From Sphingosinicella sp. BN140058 (GTDB lineage: Bacteria; Pseudomonadota; Alphaproteobacteria; Sphingomonadales; Sphingomonadaceae): 64,000 bases of DNA. Of this stretch, positions 18,859 to 28,208 are shown piece by piece; position 1 is the stretch's first letter; the number at the start of each line of letters is the position of its first letter. The stretch is from positions 5,658,501 through 5,722,500 of the forward strand of contig NZ_CP035501.1 in assembly GCF_004135585.1 (NCBI RefSeq), written 5' to 3'. Below the pieces are notes generated by a model. It saw nothing but the letters and a program-made list of their open reading frames with translations. It had not been told where the DNA came from and ran no database searches. The translations under genes were made by a program, and so were the position numbers.

Positions 18859-19839
18859 ATGGCGCCGAGCTTCCAATTGCTCATCCTGTTCGCGGGTCTG
18901 ATCGGCACGCTTGCGCTCGCCGCGCTGGCGTTTGCCGGGCCATCCGGGTCCAAGGCGTCCCAGCGGCGACTGGAAAGCGTGCGCGAGCGCCACAGCCGCT
19001 CCACGGAGGTCGCCGCCCAGGCGCAGATGCGTCGGATCCTGCAAAGTCGCAAGAACACCAAGATGGAGGGGTTCGCGCAACAGATCATCCCCAATCCGGC
19101 TCTGCTGCGTCAGCGGCTGGAACGGACCGGCCACAATTGGACCCTGCTTCACTATGTGGCCGCATCTGCCGTCTTGTTCCTGGTGCCGGCGGTGCTGCTC
19201 ACCATGTGGGGGCTTCCCTTCCCGCTGGCCTTTTTCGTCGGGCTGTTCATCGGCGTAGGGCTCCCCCACTTCATCGTCGGCAAGCTGATCAAGCGGCGAA
19301 TCGCCAAGTTCACCTCTCGTTTTCCCGACGCGATCGATCTGATGGTGCGCGGGCTTCGCTCGGGTCTCCCGATTACCGAGACGATGGGCGTGATCAGCGA
19401 CGAGGTTCCGGGTCCGATCGCCGACGAATTCCGCGCCGTGTCCGACAAGATGAAGATCGGCCGGACGATGGACGTCGCACTGCAGGAGACTGCGGACCGG
19501 CTCGGCACCCCCGAATTCCAGTTCTTCGTGATCACGCTCGCCATTCAGCGGGAGACCGGCGGCAACCTTGCCGAAACGCTCGGCAATCTCTCGGAAGTGT
19601 TGCGCAAGCGCGCCGCCATGAAACTCAAGATTAAGGCGATGTCGTCGGAATCCAAGGCCTCGGCCTGGATCGTCGGATCCCTGCCCTTCATCGTGTTCGG
19701 CATGATCTGGTTCATCAACGGCGAATATATGCAGAAATTCTTCATCGATGAGCGGCTGATCATCACCGGCGGCGGCGGGCTGATCTGGATGGGACTCGGC
19801 GTTTTCATCATGGCCAAAATGGTCGATTTCGAGATCTAG
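18859..19839 (+). CDS. tadB: TadB, inner-membrane platform protein (T2SS F family)
   Basis: 326 residues. N-terminal membrane helix, a cytosolic linker, paired helices ('LHYVAASAVLFLVPAVLLTMWG'), the T2SSF domain ('FPDAIDLMVRGLRSGLPITETMGVISDEV', about 155-285), and two C-terminal helices. Conserved 'LAIQRETGGNLAETLGNLSEVLRKR' is typical. It forms the inner-membrane platform on which the pilus motor acts. GAGGA lies upstream of the ATG. Only 31 bp separate it from cpaE, so no ATPase gene fits between. Confidence 0.94.
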   Translation: MAPSFQLLILFAGLIGTLALAALAFAGPSGSKASQRRLESVRERHSRSTEVAAQAQMRRILQSRKNTKMEGFAQQIIPNPALLRQRLERTGHNWTLLHYVAASAVLFLVPAVLLTMWGLPFPLAFFVGLFIGVGLPHFIVGKLIKRRIAKFTSRFPDAIDLMVRGLRSGLPITETMGVISDEVPGPIADEFRAVSDKMKIGRTMDVALQETADRLGTPEFQFFVITLAIQRETGGNLAETLGNLSEVLRKRAAMKLKIKAMSSESKASAWIVGSLPFIVFGMIWFINGEYMQKFFIDERLIITGGGGLIWMGLGVFIMAKMVDFEI

Positions 19840-19852
19840 GACGGCATTCGAC

Positions 19853-20845
19853 ATGGCAAGTTCAGCAAGCGGCCCGACCCTGATGGGCGTCGATGTGTTG
19901 ACGGTGGCGACGTTCCTCGCCGCCATCGCCACCTTCGCCGTGTTCGTCGCGATCTATGCCGCGACCACCGTCAAGGATCCGATGGCCAAGCGCGTCAAGG
20001 CGCTGAATGCCCGTCGCGAACAGCTGAAAGCCGGCATCACCAGCACGTCCAACAAGCGCCGCCGGTCGATCACCAACAAGAACGAGATGGCGGACAAGGT
20101 CCGCAGCCTCCTGGGCTCGCTGAAGATGCTCCAGGACGAGCAGATCAAGATCGCGCAGAAGAAGCTGATGCAGGCCGGCATCCGCTCCAAGGATCTCGCC
20201 TTCGTCGTGATCTTCGCCCGCTTCGTGATGCCCCTGGTGTTCGGCACCGTGATCATCGTCGGCGTCTATCTGCTCGATTGGTTCCCCGATTGGGGTCCGG
20301 TGAAGCGCTACGGCCTCGTCGCCGGCACCCTCATCTTCTCCTACAAAGCCCCCGACATCTGGCTGAAGAACAAGATCAACAAGCGCTCGACCGCGATCCG
20401 CAAGGGCCTCCCGGATGCGCTTGATCTGCTCGTCATCTGCGCCGAAGCCGGCCTCACCGTCGACGCCGCCTTCAACCGGGTCGCGCGCGAGCTCGGCAAA
20501 GCCTATCCGGAACTCGGCGACGAGTTCGCGCTGACCTCGATCGAGCTCGGCTTCCTCACCGATCGGCGGTCCGCCTTTGAGAACTTGGCCAACCGCATCG
20601 ATCTCGAAGCGGTGCGCGGCGTGGTCACCACCATGATCCAGACGGAGAAATACGGCACCCCGCTCGCCAGTGCGCTGCGCGTGCTCTCGGCGGAATTCCG
20701 CAACGACCGAATGATGCGCGCCGAAGAGAAAGCCGCCCGGCTTCCGGCAATCATGACGGTGCCGCTGATCCTGTTCATTCTGCCGGTGCTGTTCATCGTG
20801 ATCCTGGGCCCGGCCGCCTGCTCGATCTCCGACTCCCTGCTCTAA
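19853..20845 (+). CDS. tadC: TadC, inner-membrane platform protein (T2SS F family)
   Basis: 330 residues, partner of TadB. An N-terminal helix ('VATFLAAIATFAVFVAIYAAT'), a charged cytosolic stretch, and the T2SSF domain ('GLPDALDLLVICAEAGLTVDAAFNRVARELGKAYPELG', 'SAFENLANRIDLEAVRGVVTTMIQTEKYGTPLASALR') with C-terminal helices 'IMTVPLILFILPVLFIVILGPAA'. Last tad gene visible; tadD, pilins and TadE/F/G are not in the window. About 130 bp with no gene follow. Confidence 0.94.
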   Translation: MASSASGPTLMGVDVLTVATFLAAIATFAVFVAIYAATTVKDPMAKRVKALNARREQLKAGITSTSNKRRRSITNKNEMADKVRSLLGSLKMLQDEQIKIAQKKLMQAGIRSKDLAFVVIFARFVMPLVFGTVIIVGVYLLDWFPDWGPVKRYGLVAGTLIFSYKAPDIWLKNKINKRSTAIRKGLPDALDLLVICAEAGLTVDAAFNRVARELGKAYPELGDEFALTSIELGFLTDRRSAFENLANRIDLEAVRGVVTTMIQTEKYGTPLASALRVLSAEFRNDRMMRAEEKAARLPAIMTVPLILFILPVLFIVILGPAACSISDSLL

Positions 20846-20973
20846 CGAGGACGTTGCAAGGAGCGGCACTCGGCAATCGCGCGCGTCCGCTTCTCAGAAC
20901 GGCACGGGTGCGGAACAACCTGCCTGCTCGCCCATTGAGCCCTCGGTCGCCCTGTTGAGACGAGGAGCCTTCG

Positions 20974-21222
20974 GTGAACGCCGTCAGCTATAACGAATGG
21001 GTTCTCTACATCCTGATCTTCCTGCTCGGGCTCGTCGTCGGCATGGCGCTGATGGCGGGCGGCAAGTGGAAGCGCCGCTATCGCGAGGAAGTGCGCGCGC
21101 GTCAGGATCTTGAGGTCGAGAACAAACGGCTGCGCGCCCAGGAAGTGGAGATGGGCACGCTCCGCCAGGCCGCTGCGCGCGACGAAGCACGGCGGCACGT
21201 CGACGGCCCGGGACCGCTCTGA
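20974..21222 (+). CDS. small membrane-anchored coiled-coil protein (82 aa)
   Basis: Starts with GTG preceded by CGAGGAG. One N-terminal helix ('WVLYILIFLLGLVVGMALMAGG') followed by a charged, coiled-coil-like segment ('REEVRARQDLEVENKRLRAQEVEMGTLRQAAAR'). Layout is like small envelope proteins that sit in the inner membrane with a cytosolic helix. Not recognised by family. It is on the same strand as the MlaD-like gene and 92 bp upstream of it. Confidence 0.65.
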   Translation: MNAVSYNEWVLYILIFLLGLVVGMALMAGGKWKRRYREEVRARQDLEVENKRLRAQEVEMGTLRQAAARDEARRHVDGPGPL

Positions 21223-21314
21223 TCGCGCTTTCCGGTCGATCCGTTGCAGCGAAGGTCTGGCGCTCGCCCCGCGCCTGATGTTAGGCCTGCGCTTCCCGTA
21301 TCGGCGAGAAACAC

Positions 21315-22259
21315 TTGGAAACGCGCTCCCACATTCTCCTGGTCTCGCTGGTCGTGCTCGGCGTCTTCTCCGCGCTCGTCGCCTTCGTGATGTGGATCAC
21401 GCCCGACGATCCCCGCAAGGGCCGCCAATATGACATCCTGTTCGATCAGTCCGTCTCGGGCCTGGTGGAAGGATCCTCGGTGACCTTTGCCGGGATCCCC
21501 GTGGGCCGGGTTCAGTCGATCGGGCTCGAGCCCGGCAAGCCCGATCTCGTCCGAGTTCGGATCGCGATCACCGACAAGGAATTGCCGATCATCGAAGGCA
21601 CCCGCGCCGCGCTGAACGGCGATCTCGTCTTCGGCAGCGCCTTGATCAGCCTCGATGCTCCCCGGGGCTCCGGCCAGCCGATCCGGTTGAATACGGAGGG
21701 CGTCGGCCTCATCCCCGCGAAAAATGCTGGTCTTGGGGAACTGGTCAGCGATCCGGGGCCGATGGTGGAACGTATCTCCCGCGGCACCGACATGCTGCTG
21801 GAACTCACCTCGCCCCAGGGACAGCGTGAGATCTCCGCTCGGCTCGACGCGACCGTGAAGAGCACCAGCGTGCTTGCCCAGCAATCCGCGACGATCGACC
21901 GCCAGATCGCCGCCTCTCGCGCAACGCTGAAGGACACGACGAGGATGGCCGCCGATTACGCGAAGCGCGCTGACGCGATCGAGCAGAAGCTCGACCGGCA
22001 GGGAAGCGCCACGCTCCGCCAGCTTCGCCAATCCTCGGCAGATGCACGCGCTACCCTGCGGAGCCTCGACCAGCGCCTCGACGCCACTCGGCCCTCCGTA
22101 CAAAGCCTCTCCACCCGCAGCGCCGACCTCGGCACCAAGGTTCGCGACCTGCGGTCGACGGTCGCCAATGTCCGGACCGGCATCGAACAGGTGGAGGAAG
22201 GCGGGCTCGGCAGCCTCGCAGCGCCCCCTGCCTTGCCGGACTACAAGCCCAAGGACTGA
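21315..22259 (+). CDS. MlaD-family (MCE domain) protein
   Basis: 314 residues. One N-terminal membrane anchor ('HILLVSLVVLGVFSALVAFVMWI'), then the MCE domain ('YDILFDQSVSGLVEGSSVTFAGIPVGRVQSIGL', about 38-118), then a long helical C-terminal half likely to form a coiled coil. MCE proteins are the periplasmic substrate-binding parts of lipid transporters (Mla, Yeb, Pqi types). The start is TTG at 21315, which gives the full membrane anchor. No MlaE permease or MlaF ATPase is adjacent, which is unusual. Confidence 0.85.
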   Translation: METRSHILLVSLVVLGVFSALVAFVMWITPDDPRKGRQYDILFDQSVSGLVEGSSVTFAGIPVGRVQSIGLEPGKPDLVRVRIAITDKELPIIEGTRAALNGDLVFGSALISLDAPRGSGQPIRLNTEGVGLIPAKNAGLGELVSDPGPMVERISRGTDMLLELTSPQGQREISARLDATVKSTSVLAQQSATIDRQIAASRATLKDTTRMAADYAKRADAIEQKLDRQGSATLRQLRQSSADARATLRSLDQRLDATRPSVQSLSTRSADLGTKVRDLRSTVANVRTGIEQVEEGGLGSLAAPPALPDYKPKD

Positions 22260-22299
22260 CGCCGAACGGGCCCGAGCGCCGATCAGCGCGCTGTAGGGA

Positions 22300-24987
22300 T
22301 CAAAGTCCGAGCGCTTCCCGAGACCGAACGTGCCGCAGCGCCGATTGTGCCGCCGCCAGCCGCGCGATCGGCACGCGGTATGGCGAGGCCGAGACGTAAT
22401 CGAGGCCGGTGCGCTCGCAGAAATCGATCGAGGTCGGGTCACCGCCATGTTCGCCGCAGATGCCGAGCTTGAGATCGGCCTTGACCAGCCGGCCGCGCTC
22501 GGCGGCAAGCGAGATGAGCTGGCCGACGCCCTCTTCGTCGATGCTGACGAAGGGATCCCGCTCGAAGATGCCCTTCTCGACATAGGTGGTGAGGAACCGG
22601 CCGGCGTCGTCCCGGCTGACGCCGAGCGTCGTCTGGGTCAGATCGTTGGTGCCGAAGCTGAAGAAGTGCGCTTCCTCGGCAATCTGGCCGGCGAGCAGGG
22701 CGGCACGCGGAAGTTCGATCATCGTGCCGACGCGATAGTCGACGCTGGTGCCGAGTTCGTCGAACACCGCCGTGGCGGTGCGTTCGATCAGCTCTCGGAT
22801 GATCCGCAATTCCGCGCGGGTGCCGACCAACGGCACCATCACCTCGGGGATAGGCGCCTCGCCGGTCTCCGCCGCAACCGCGGCGGCCGCCTCGAAGATC
22901 GCCCGCGCCTGCATCTCGTAGATTTCGGGATAGGTGATGCCAAGCCGGCAGCCGCGATGCCCGAGCATCGGGTTGAACTCGTGCAGTTCGCTCACCCGCC
23001 GCTTCAGCAGCTCCGGCGTGATCCCGATCGTCGCGGCGACGTCGTCGGATTCCTCCTCACCATGCGGCAGGAATTCGTGAAGCGGCGGATCGAGCAGACG
23101 GATGGTGACTGGAAGGCCTGCCATGATCCGGAAGATCTCCTCGAAATCGCCCCGTTGCTCGGGAAGGAGCTTGGCCAGCGCGGACCGGCGCCCAGCCTCG
23201 TCTTCCGCGAGGATCATCTGCCGCACGGCGGTGATCCGGCCGGCATCGAAGAACATGTGCTCGGTCCGGCAAAGGCCGACGCCTTCCGCTCCGAATTCGC
23301 GCGCCGTTCGGCAATCGGCAGGGGTTTCGGCATTGGTCCTGACCCGAAGCCGCCGAACCTTGTCCGCCCACACCATCAGCGTCCCGAAATCACCGACCAG
23401 CTCGGGCTGGACGGTGGCGACTTCGCCGAGCATCACTTCGCCGGAGGCGCCGTCGATCGTGATCGTCTCGCCCTCGCGCACCTCGACGCCGCCGACGCGC
23501 ATCAGCCGCCGGGCATAATCGATCGACACCGATCCGGCGCCGCTCACGCAGGGGCGGCCCATGCCGCGTGCGACCACGGCCGCGTGGCTGGTCATGCCGC
23601 CGCGCGCGGTGAGGATGCCCTGGGCCGCGTGCATGCCGTGAATATCTTCCGGCGAGGTCTCGACGCGGACCAGGATCACCTTCTCGCCCAAACCGGCCCG
23701 CTTCTCGGCGCTGTCCGCATCGAACACGGCCGCCCCCGATGCGGCGCCCGGCGACGCCGGCAGCCCCTTGGCGATGACGTTGCGCTCGGCCGCGGGATCG
23801 AGCGTCGGGTGGAGAAGCTGATCGAGCGCGGCGGGATCGATCCGCAACACCGCCTCCTCCTCCGAGATCAGCCCCTCGCCCGCCATCTCGACCGCGATGC
23901 GGAGCGCCGCACGGGCGGTGCGCTTGCCCGACCGGGTCTGCAGCATGAACAATTTGCCGCGCTCGACGGTGAACTCGATGTCCTGCATGTCGCGATAATG
24001 GCCCTCGAGCAGATCGAAGACCCGGGCTAGCTCCGCATACACTTCGGGCATCGATTCCTCCATCGATGCGGCCTTGGCGCCGGCGCTCTCACGCGCGGTT
24101 TTGGTCAGATATTGCGGCGTGCGGATGCCGGCAACGACGTCTTCTCCCTGCGCGTTGATCAGATATTCGCCATAATAAGCGCGCTCGCCGGTCGACGGAT
24201 TGCGCGTGAAGGCGACGCCCGTGGCCGAGGTCTCGCCCATATTGCCGAACACCATCGCCTGGACGTTGACCGCGGTGCCCCAATCGCCCGGGATCGCATT
24301 GAGCCGCCGGTAGACCTTCGCGCGTTCCGACTGCCAGGATCCGAACACCGCACCGACGGCGCCCCACAATTGCTCATGGACGTCCTGCGGGAACGGGCGG
24401 CCGAGCTCCTCTTCGACCAGTTCCTTGTAGCGGATGGTCAGCCGGCGCCAGTCTTCGGCGGCGAGATCGGTGTCGAGGTGGACCCCGCGATCTTCCTTGG
24501 CGATCTCCAGTGCTTCCTCGAAGCGGCCATGATCGAGGCCGAGCACGACGTCCGAATACATCTGGATGAAGCGCCGATAGCTGTCCCAGGCGAAGCGCGC
24601 ATCGCCCGCGATCGCGGCGAGACCCTCGACCGTCTCGTCGTTGAGGCCGAGGTTGAGCACGGTGTCCATCATGCCGGGCATCGACACCCGCGCGCCTGAA
24701 CGGACCGAGACCAGCAGCGGATCCGAAACGTCGCCGAACCTCTTGCCGGTGATCCCTTCGATATGGGCGAGGCCGTTCGAAACTTCCTCGCGAAGGCTGT
24801 CCGGGAAGCGCTCGCCCTCGGCATAATAACGCGTGCACATTACCGTCGAGATGGTGAAGCCCGGCGGCACCGGCAGGCCGATCGAGGCCATCTCCGCAAG
24901 GTTCGCGCCCTTGCCGCCGAGCAGGTTCTTGTCGCCCTTGCCGCCGTCCGAAACGCCGCCTCCGAACCGGTACACGTACTGCGTCAT
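22300..24987 (-). CDS. ppdK: pyruvate, phosphate dikinase
   Basis: Interconverts pyruvate + ATP + Pi with PEP + AMP + PPi. 895 residues, normal length. An N-terminal ATP-binding domain ('GGKGANLAEMASIGLPVPPGFTIST'), the phosphohistidine domain with catalytic His in 'ARGGMTSHAAVVARGMGRPCV', and the C-terminal PEP-binding barrel ('EGVGLCRTEHMFF', 'FGTNDLTQTTLGVSRDDAG', 'ICGEHGGDPTSIDFCE'). It lies 79 bp downstream of glyS on the same strand, a common alphaproteobacterial neighbourhood, and may be co-transcribed. Confidence 0.98.
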   Translation of the reverse strand: MTQYVYRFGGGVSDGGKGDKNLLGGKGANLAEMASIGLPVPPGFTISTVMCTRYYAEGERFPDSLREEVSNGLAHIEGITGKRFGDVSDPLLVSVRSGARVSMPGMMDTVLNLGLNDETVEGLAAIAGDARFAWDSYRRFIQMYSDVVLGLDHGRFEEALEIAKEDRGVHLDTDLAAEDWRRLTIRYKELVEEELGRPFPQDVHEQLWGAVGAVFGSWQSERAKVYRRLNAIPGDWGTAVNVQAMVFGNMGETSATGVAFTRNPSTGERAYYGEYLINAQGEDVVAGIRTPQYLTKTARESAGAKAASMEESMPEVYAELARVFDLLEGHYRDMQDIEFTVERGKLFMLQTRSGKRTARAALRIAVEMAGEGLISEEEAVLRIDPAALDQLLHPTLDPAAERNVIAKGLPASPGAASGAAVFDADSAEKRAGLGEKVILVRVETSPEDIHGMHAAQGILTARGGMTSHAAVVARGMGRPCVSGAGSVSIDYARRLMRVGGVEVREGETITIDGASGEVMLGEVATVQPELVGDFGTLMVWADKVRRLRVRTNAETPADCRTAREFGAEGVGLCRTEHMFFDAGRITAVRQMILAEDEAGRRSALAKLLPEQRGDFEEIFRIMAGLPVTIRLLDPPLHEFLPHGEEESDDVAATIGITPELLKRRVSELHEFNPMLGHRGCRLGITYPEIYEMQARAIFEAAAAVAAETGEAPIPEVMVPLVGTRAELRIIRELIERTATAVFDELGTSVDYRVGTMIELPRAALLAGQIAEEAHFFSFGTNDLTQTTLGVSRDDAGRFLTTYVEKGIFERDPFVSIDEEGVGQLISLAAERGRLVKADLKLGICGEHGGDPTSIDFCERTGLDYVSASPYRVPIARLAAAQSALRHVRSREALGL

Positions 24988-25066
24988 TGCCAGCCTTCCT
25001 TGTCTGCCCGCGCATCCATGGGGACGGTGCGGGATCGTCTGCTGTTCTTGAACGGCGGGCGGCGCG

Positions 25067-27193
25067 TCAGCCCTCGATCTTCGAGAAATCGGCGACCTGG
25101 TGCACCGCGTCGCGCATCCGCGCGAGAAGATCGAGCCGCGCTTCGCGTTTCACCGGATCGGGATCGTTGACGGTGACCTTGTCGAAGAAGGCGTCGACCG
25201 GCGCCCGCAGCGATGCCAGCGCGGCCATCGCGCCTTCGAAATCCTCCGCCTCGATTGCAGCCTGCGCCTGCGGCGCGGCCGCATCGATCGCGTCGATCAG
25301 AACGGCTTCCTCGGGCTCCGGCGCATAGGCGATCGGGTGCCGCTGGTTGAACGCGGCGACCGCCTCGGCGAGCTGCGGATCGTCGACCAGGACCAGAGGA
25401 TCCTCCTCGCCGGTCTGCGGGATCGACTCGTTCTCCGGTCCGGCCATCGCCCGCGACGCTGCGCCCCACCCCTCCTTCTTGAGGATGTTGGCGGCACGCT
25501 TGTAGCCGGCCAGGAGGTCGGCGCCCTCGCCCGTCTCGACGAACGATTGCAGCGCTTTCACCCGCGCGAGCAGCCGGACGAGATCGTCCTCGCCGCCGAG
25601 CGCGAATACCGCATCGATGAGGTCGTGGCGCACGCCGGCTTCGCGCTGCTGCACCTTCAGCCGATCGGCGAAGAACGCGATCAGCTCGTCCACGTCGGCT
25701 TTCGTCTCCGCAAGGCCAAGCGCCTCGCGCAAGTTCAGCCGGGTGCCGTTGCTGAGGATCGTCTGGATGATCGACAAGGCCGCCCTCCGCAACGCGAACG
25801 GATCCTTGGACCCGGTCGGCCGGATACCGCGCGCGAAGAAGGCGCTCAGCGTGTCGATGCGGTCGGCCAGCGCCACGCAAGCCGGAATGCAGCCTTCGAC
25901 CGCAGGCACATATTGCTGCGTGAGCGCGGACACGGTGCCCGGCTTCTCGCCCGCCTTCTCCGCATAATAGCCGCCCATCACGCCCTGGAGTTCCGGGAAT
26001 TCGCCGACCATCGCGGTGGCGAGATCGGCCTTGGCGAGCAGGCCGGCGCGCCGTGCCGTCTCGGGGTCGCGCTCGGGGAACCATCTCCGGCAGATCTCCG
26101 CTGCAAGCGCCCCGATCCGGTCCGCTTTTGCGCGCAGGCTGCCCATGCCTTCGTAGAACAGCATGTCTTCGAGCTTGGGAAGGAAGCTTTCCAGCGGCTG
26201 CTTGAGATCCTGCTCCCAGAAGAATTTGGCGTCGGACAGACGGGCGGCGAGCACCTTCTGATTGCCTTCGACGATCGATGCGCCGCCGTCGGAAGCCTCG
26301 ATATTGGCCGTGCAGACGAAGTTCGGCGCAAGCCGGCCGGCGGCATCGATGCAGGCGAAATATTTCTGGTTGGTGCGCATGGTGAGCTGGATCACCTCGC
26401 GCGGGACTTCGAGAAAAGCAGGGTCGAAGCGGCCGAGCAGCGGCATCGGCCATTCGGTCAGGCCGGCATTTTCGGCAAGCAGGCCTTCATCCTCGACCAG
26501 GCTCAGCCCTTCGGCGGCGGCGGCAGCGCGCGCGCCGTCTTCGATGATGCGCCGGCGCTCCGCCGCATCGACGATGACGTGGCAGGCGCGCAGTTTCTCG
26601 ACATAATCGTTGGCGCTGCCGATCGTGATGATGCCGGGATGGTGGAAGCGATGGCCGACCGTCGCTGCGCCCGACGCCACGCCGGCAATATCGAACTCGA
26701 CGATGTCTTCGCCGAACAAGGCGACGATGCCCTGCAAGGGGCGTACCCAGCGCAGGCTCTCGGTCGAGGCCGAAGCGGCACCCCAGCGCATCGATTTCGG
26801 CCAGGGAAAGGCGCGCACGATCGCCGGCACCGCTTCGGCGAGCAATGCGGCGGTGGCCCGCCCCGGCCTGTCGATCACCGCGAACAGCACACCGTCGCGG
26901 TCGACCAGTTGCTCGCGGGAGAGGCCCGTCTTGCGCAGGAAGCCTTCGAGCGCCTGCGGCGGCGCGCTGGTCCGCGGACCCTTCACCTCTTCCTGGACGG
27001 CCGCGGTCTCGGCCGGAAGGTTGCGGGCGATCAGCGCCAGCCGCCGGGGCGTCGCATAGCTCTCGATCGCTTCGGCCTTGAGGCCGGCGGCGGCGAGCTG
27101 CTCCGCGAACAGGCGAGCAAGGTCGGCGGAGGCCTTGGCCTGCATCCGCGCCGGAATTTCCTCGGACAGGAGCTCGAGCAGGAAATCGGCCAT
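25067..27193 (-). CDS. glyS: glycine-tRNA ligase beta subunit
   Basis: 708 residues, usual for the bacterial alpha2beta2 enzyme. Typical N-terminus '[18 protein letters not shown]'. Further blocks are 'YATPRRLALIARNLP', 'FPWPKSMRWG', 'FLEVPREVIQLTMRTNQKYFAC' and 'ARGIRPTGSKDPFALRRAALSIIQTIL'. It binds tRNA-Gly and completes the tetramer with GlyQ. The ATG at 27193 overlaps the glyQ stop by one base (TGATG); the open frame upstream of it is glyQ sequence in another frame. Confidence 0.97.
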   Translation of the reverse strand: MADFLLELLSEEIPARMQAKASADLARLFAEQLAAAGLKAEAIESYATPRRLALIARNLPAETAAVQEEVKGPRTSAPPQALEGFLRKTGLSREQLVDRDGVLFAVIDRPGRATAALLAEAVPAIVRAFPWPKSMRWGAASASTESLRWVRPLQGIVALFGEDIVEFDIAGVASGAATVGHRFHHPGIITIGSANDYVEKLRACHVIVDAAERRRIIEDGARAAAAAEGLSLVEDEGLLAENAGLTEWPMPLLGRFDPAFLEVPREVIQLTMRTNQKYFACIDAAGRLAPNFVCTANIEASDGGASIVEGNQKVLAARLSDAKFFWEQDLKQPLESFLPKLEDMLFYEGMGSLRAKADRIGALAAEICRRWFPERDPETARRAGLLAKADLATAMVGEFPELQGVMGGYYAEKAGEKPGTVSALTQQYVPAVEGCIPACVALADRIDTLSAFFARGIRPTGSKDPFALRRAALSIIQTILSNGTRLNLREALGLAETKADVDELIAFFADRLKVQQREAGVRHDLIDAVFALGGEDDLVRLLARVKALQSFVETGEGADLLAGYKRAANILKKEGWGAASRAMAGPENESIPQTGEEDPLVLVDDPQLAEAVAAFNQRHPIAYAPEPEEAVLIDAIDAAAPQAQAAIEAEDFEGAMAALASLRAPVDAFFDKVTVNDPDPVKREARLDLLARMRDAVHQVADFSKIEG

Positions 27194-28059
27194 CACGCCG
27201 CCCATCCGTTCTTTTCCATCCAGGCCTGGCATGCACCCTTCGCGAGATCGCGAACGCGGCCGATATAGGCCTGGCGCTCGGCGACCGAGATTACCCCGCG
27301 AGCCTGGAGCGTGTTGAAGATGTGGCTCGCCTTGATCGCTTCATCATAGGCGGGCAGCGGCAGCTTCGCCTCGATGCAGCGGGCGCTTTCCTCGGCCGCA
27401 TCCTTGAACCAGCGGAACAGCGTCTCGGTGTTGGCGACCTCGAAATTATAGGCGCTGAACTGGCGCTCATTCTCGAGGAAGACGTCGCCGTAGCGGACCC
27501 CTTCATCGTTGAAGGCGAGATCGTAGACGTTGTCGACGCCCTGAATATACATCGCCAGTCGCTCGAGACCGTAGGTGAGCTCCCCTGCGACAGGCTTGCA
27601 ATCATAGCCGCCGACCTGCTGGAAGTAGGTGAATTGCGTCACCTCCATGCCATCGCACCAGACCTCCCAGCCGAGCCCCCAGGCGCCCAGCGTAGGGCTT
27701 TCCCAATCGTCCTCGACGAAGCGGATGTCGTGTCGGAGGGTGTCGATCCCGATCGCGCTCAGCGACCCCAGGTACAAGGCCTGGAGATCGGGCGGGCTCG
27801 GCTTCAGGATCACCTGATATTGGTAATAATGCTGCAGCCGGTTCGGATTCTCGCCGTAGCGGCCGTCGGTCGGACGCCGGCACGGCTGGACGTAGGCGGC
27901 CTTCCAGGGATTGGGGCCCAGCGCGCGCAGCGCCGTTGCCGGGTGGAAGGTTCCCGCCCCCATCTGGAGATCATAAGGCTGGAGGATGAGGCATCCCTGC
28001 CGGCTCCAATAATCATGGAGGGTGAGGATGAGCGTCTGGAAGCTGGGCGGCTTGTCCAC
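27193..28059 (-). CDS. glyQ: glycine-tRNA ligase alpha subunit
   Basis: Catalytic class II subunit that activates glycine. About 288 residues from the chosen GTG. Characteristic text: '[26 protein letters not shown]', '[17 protein letters not shown]', '[23 protein letters not shown]', '[31 protein letters not shown]' and '[16 protein letters not shown]'. Start is uncertain: the open frame extends about 86 codons upstream, but homologues begin just before 'PSFQ', so GTG at 28059 is preferred although its ribosome site is weak. Heads the glyQ-glyS(-ppdK) transcript. Confidence 0.95.
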   Translation of the reverse strand: MDKPPSFQTLILTLHDYWSRQGCLILQPYDLQMGAGTFHPATALRALGPNPWKAAYVQPCRRPTDGRYGENPNRLQHYYQYQVILKPSPPDLQALYLGSLSAIGIDTLRHDIRFVEDDWESPTLGAWGLGWEVWCDGMEVTQFTYFQQVGGYDCKPVAGELTYGLERLAMYIQGVDNVYDLAFNDEGVRYGDVFLENERQFSAYNFEVANTETLFRWFKDAAEESARCIEAKLPLPAYDEAIKASHIFNTLQARGVISVAERQAYIGRVRDLAKGACQAWMEKNGWAA

Positions 28060-28208
28060 GTCGATCTGCTTCGCACCTGCAACAAAGAATGTTGATCTGC
28101 CTTGGCGCAAGCCCCGCGACCGGTCAAGGGAAGCGCTGGCGATTGACCGATCCGCAGCGAGGCTGCAGAGATCGCGCCGGCGGGAGCCTATTGGATGAGA
28201 GCGAGGGC

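Noticed and set aside
25100..27268. A 722-codon plus-strand open frame
   Set aside because: Antisense shadow of glyS; the minus strand shows complete GlyS motifs, while this frame shows none.
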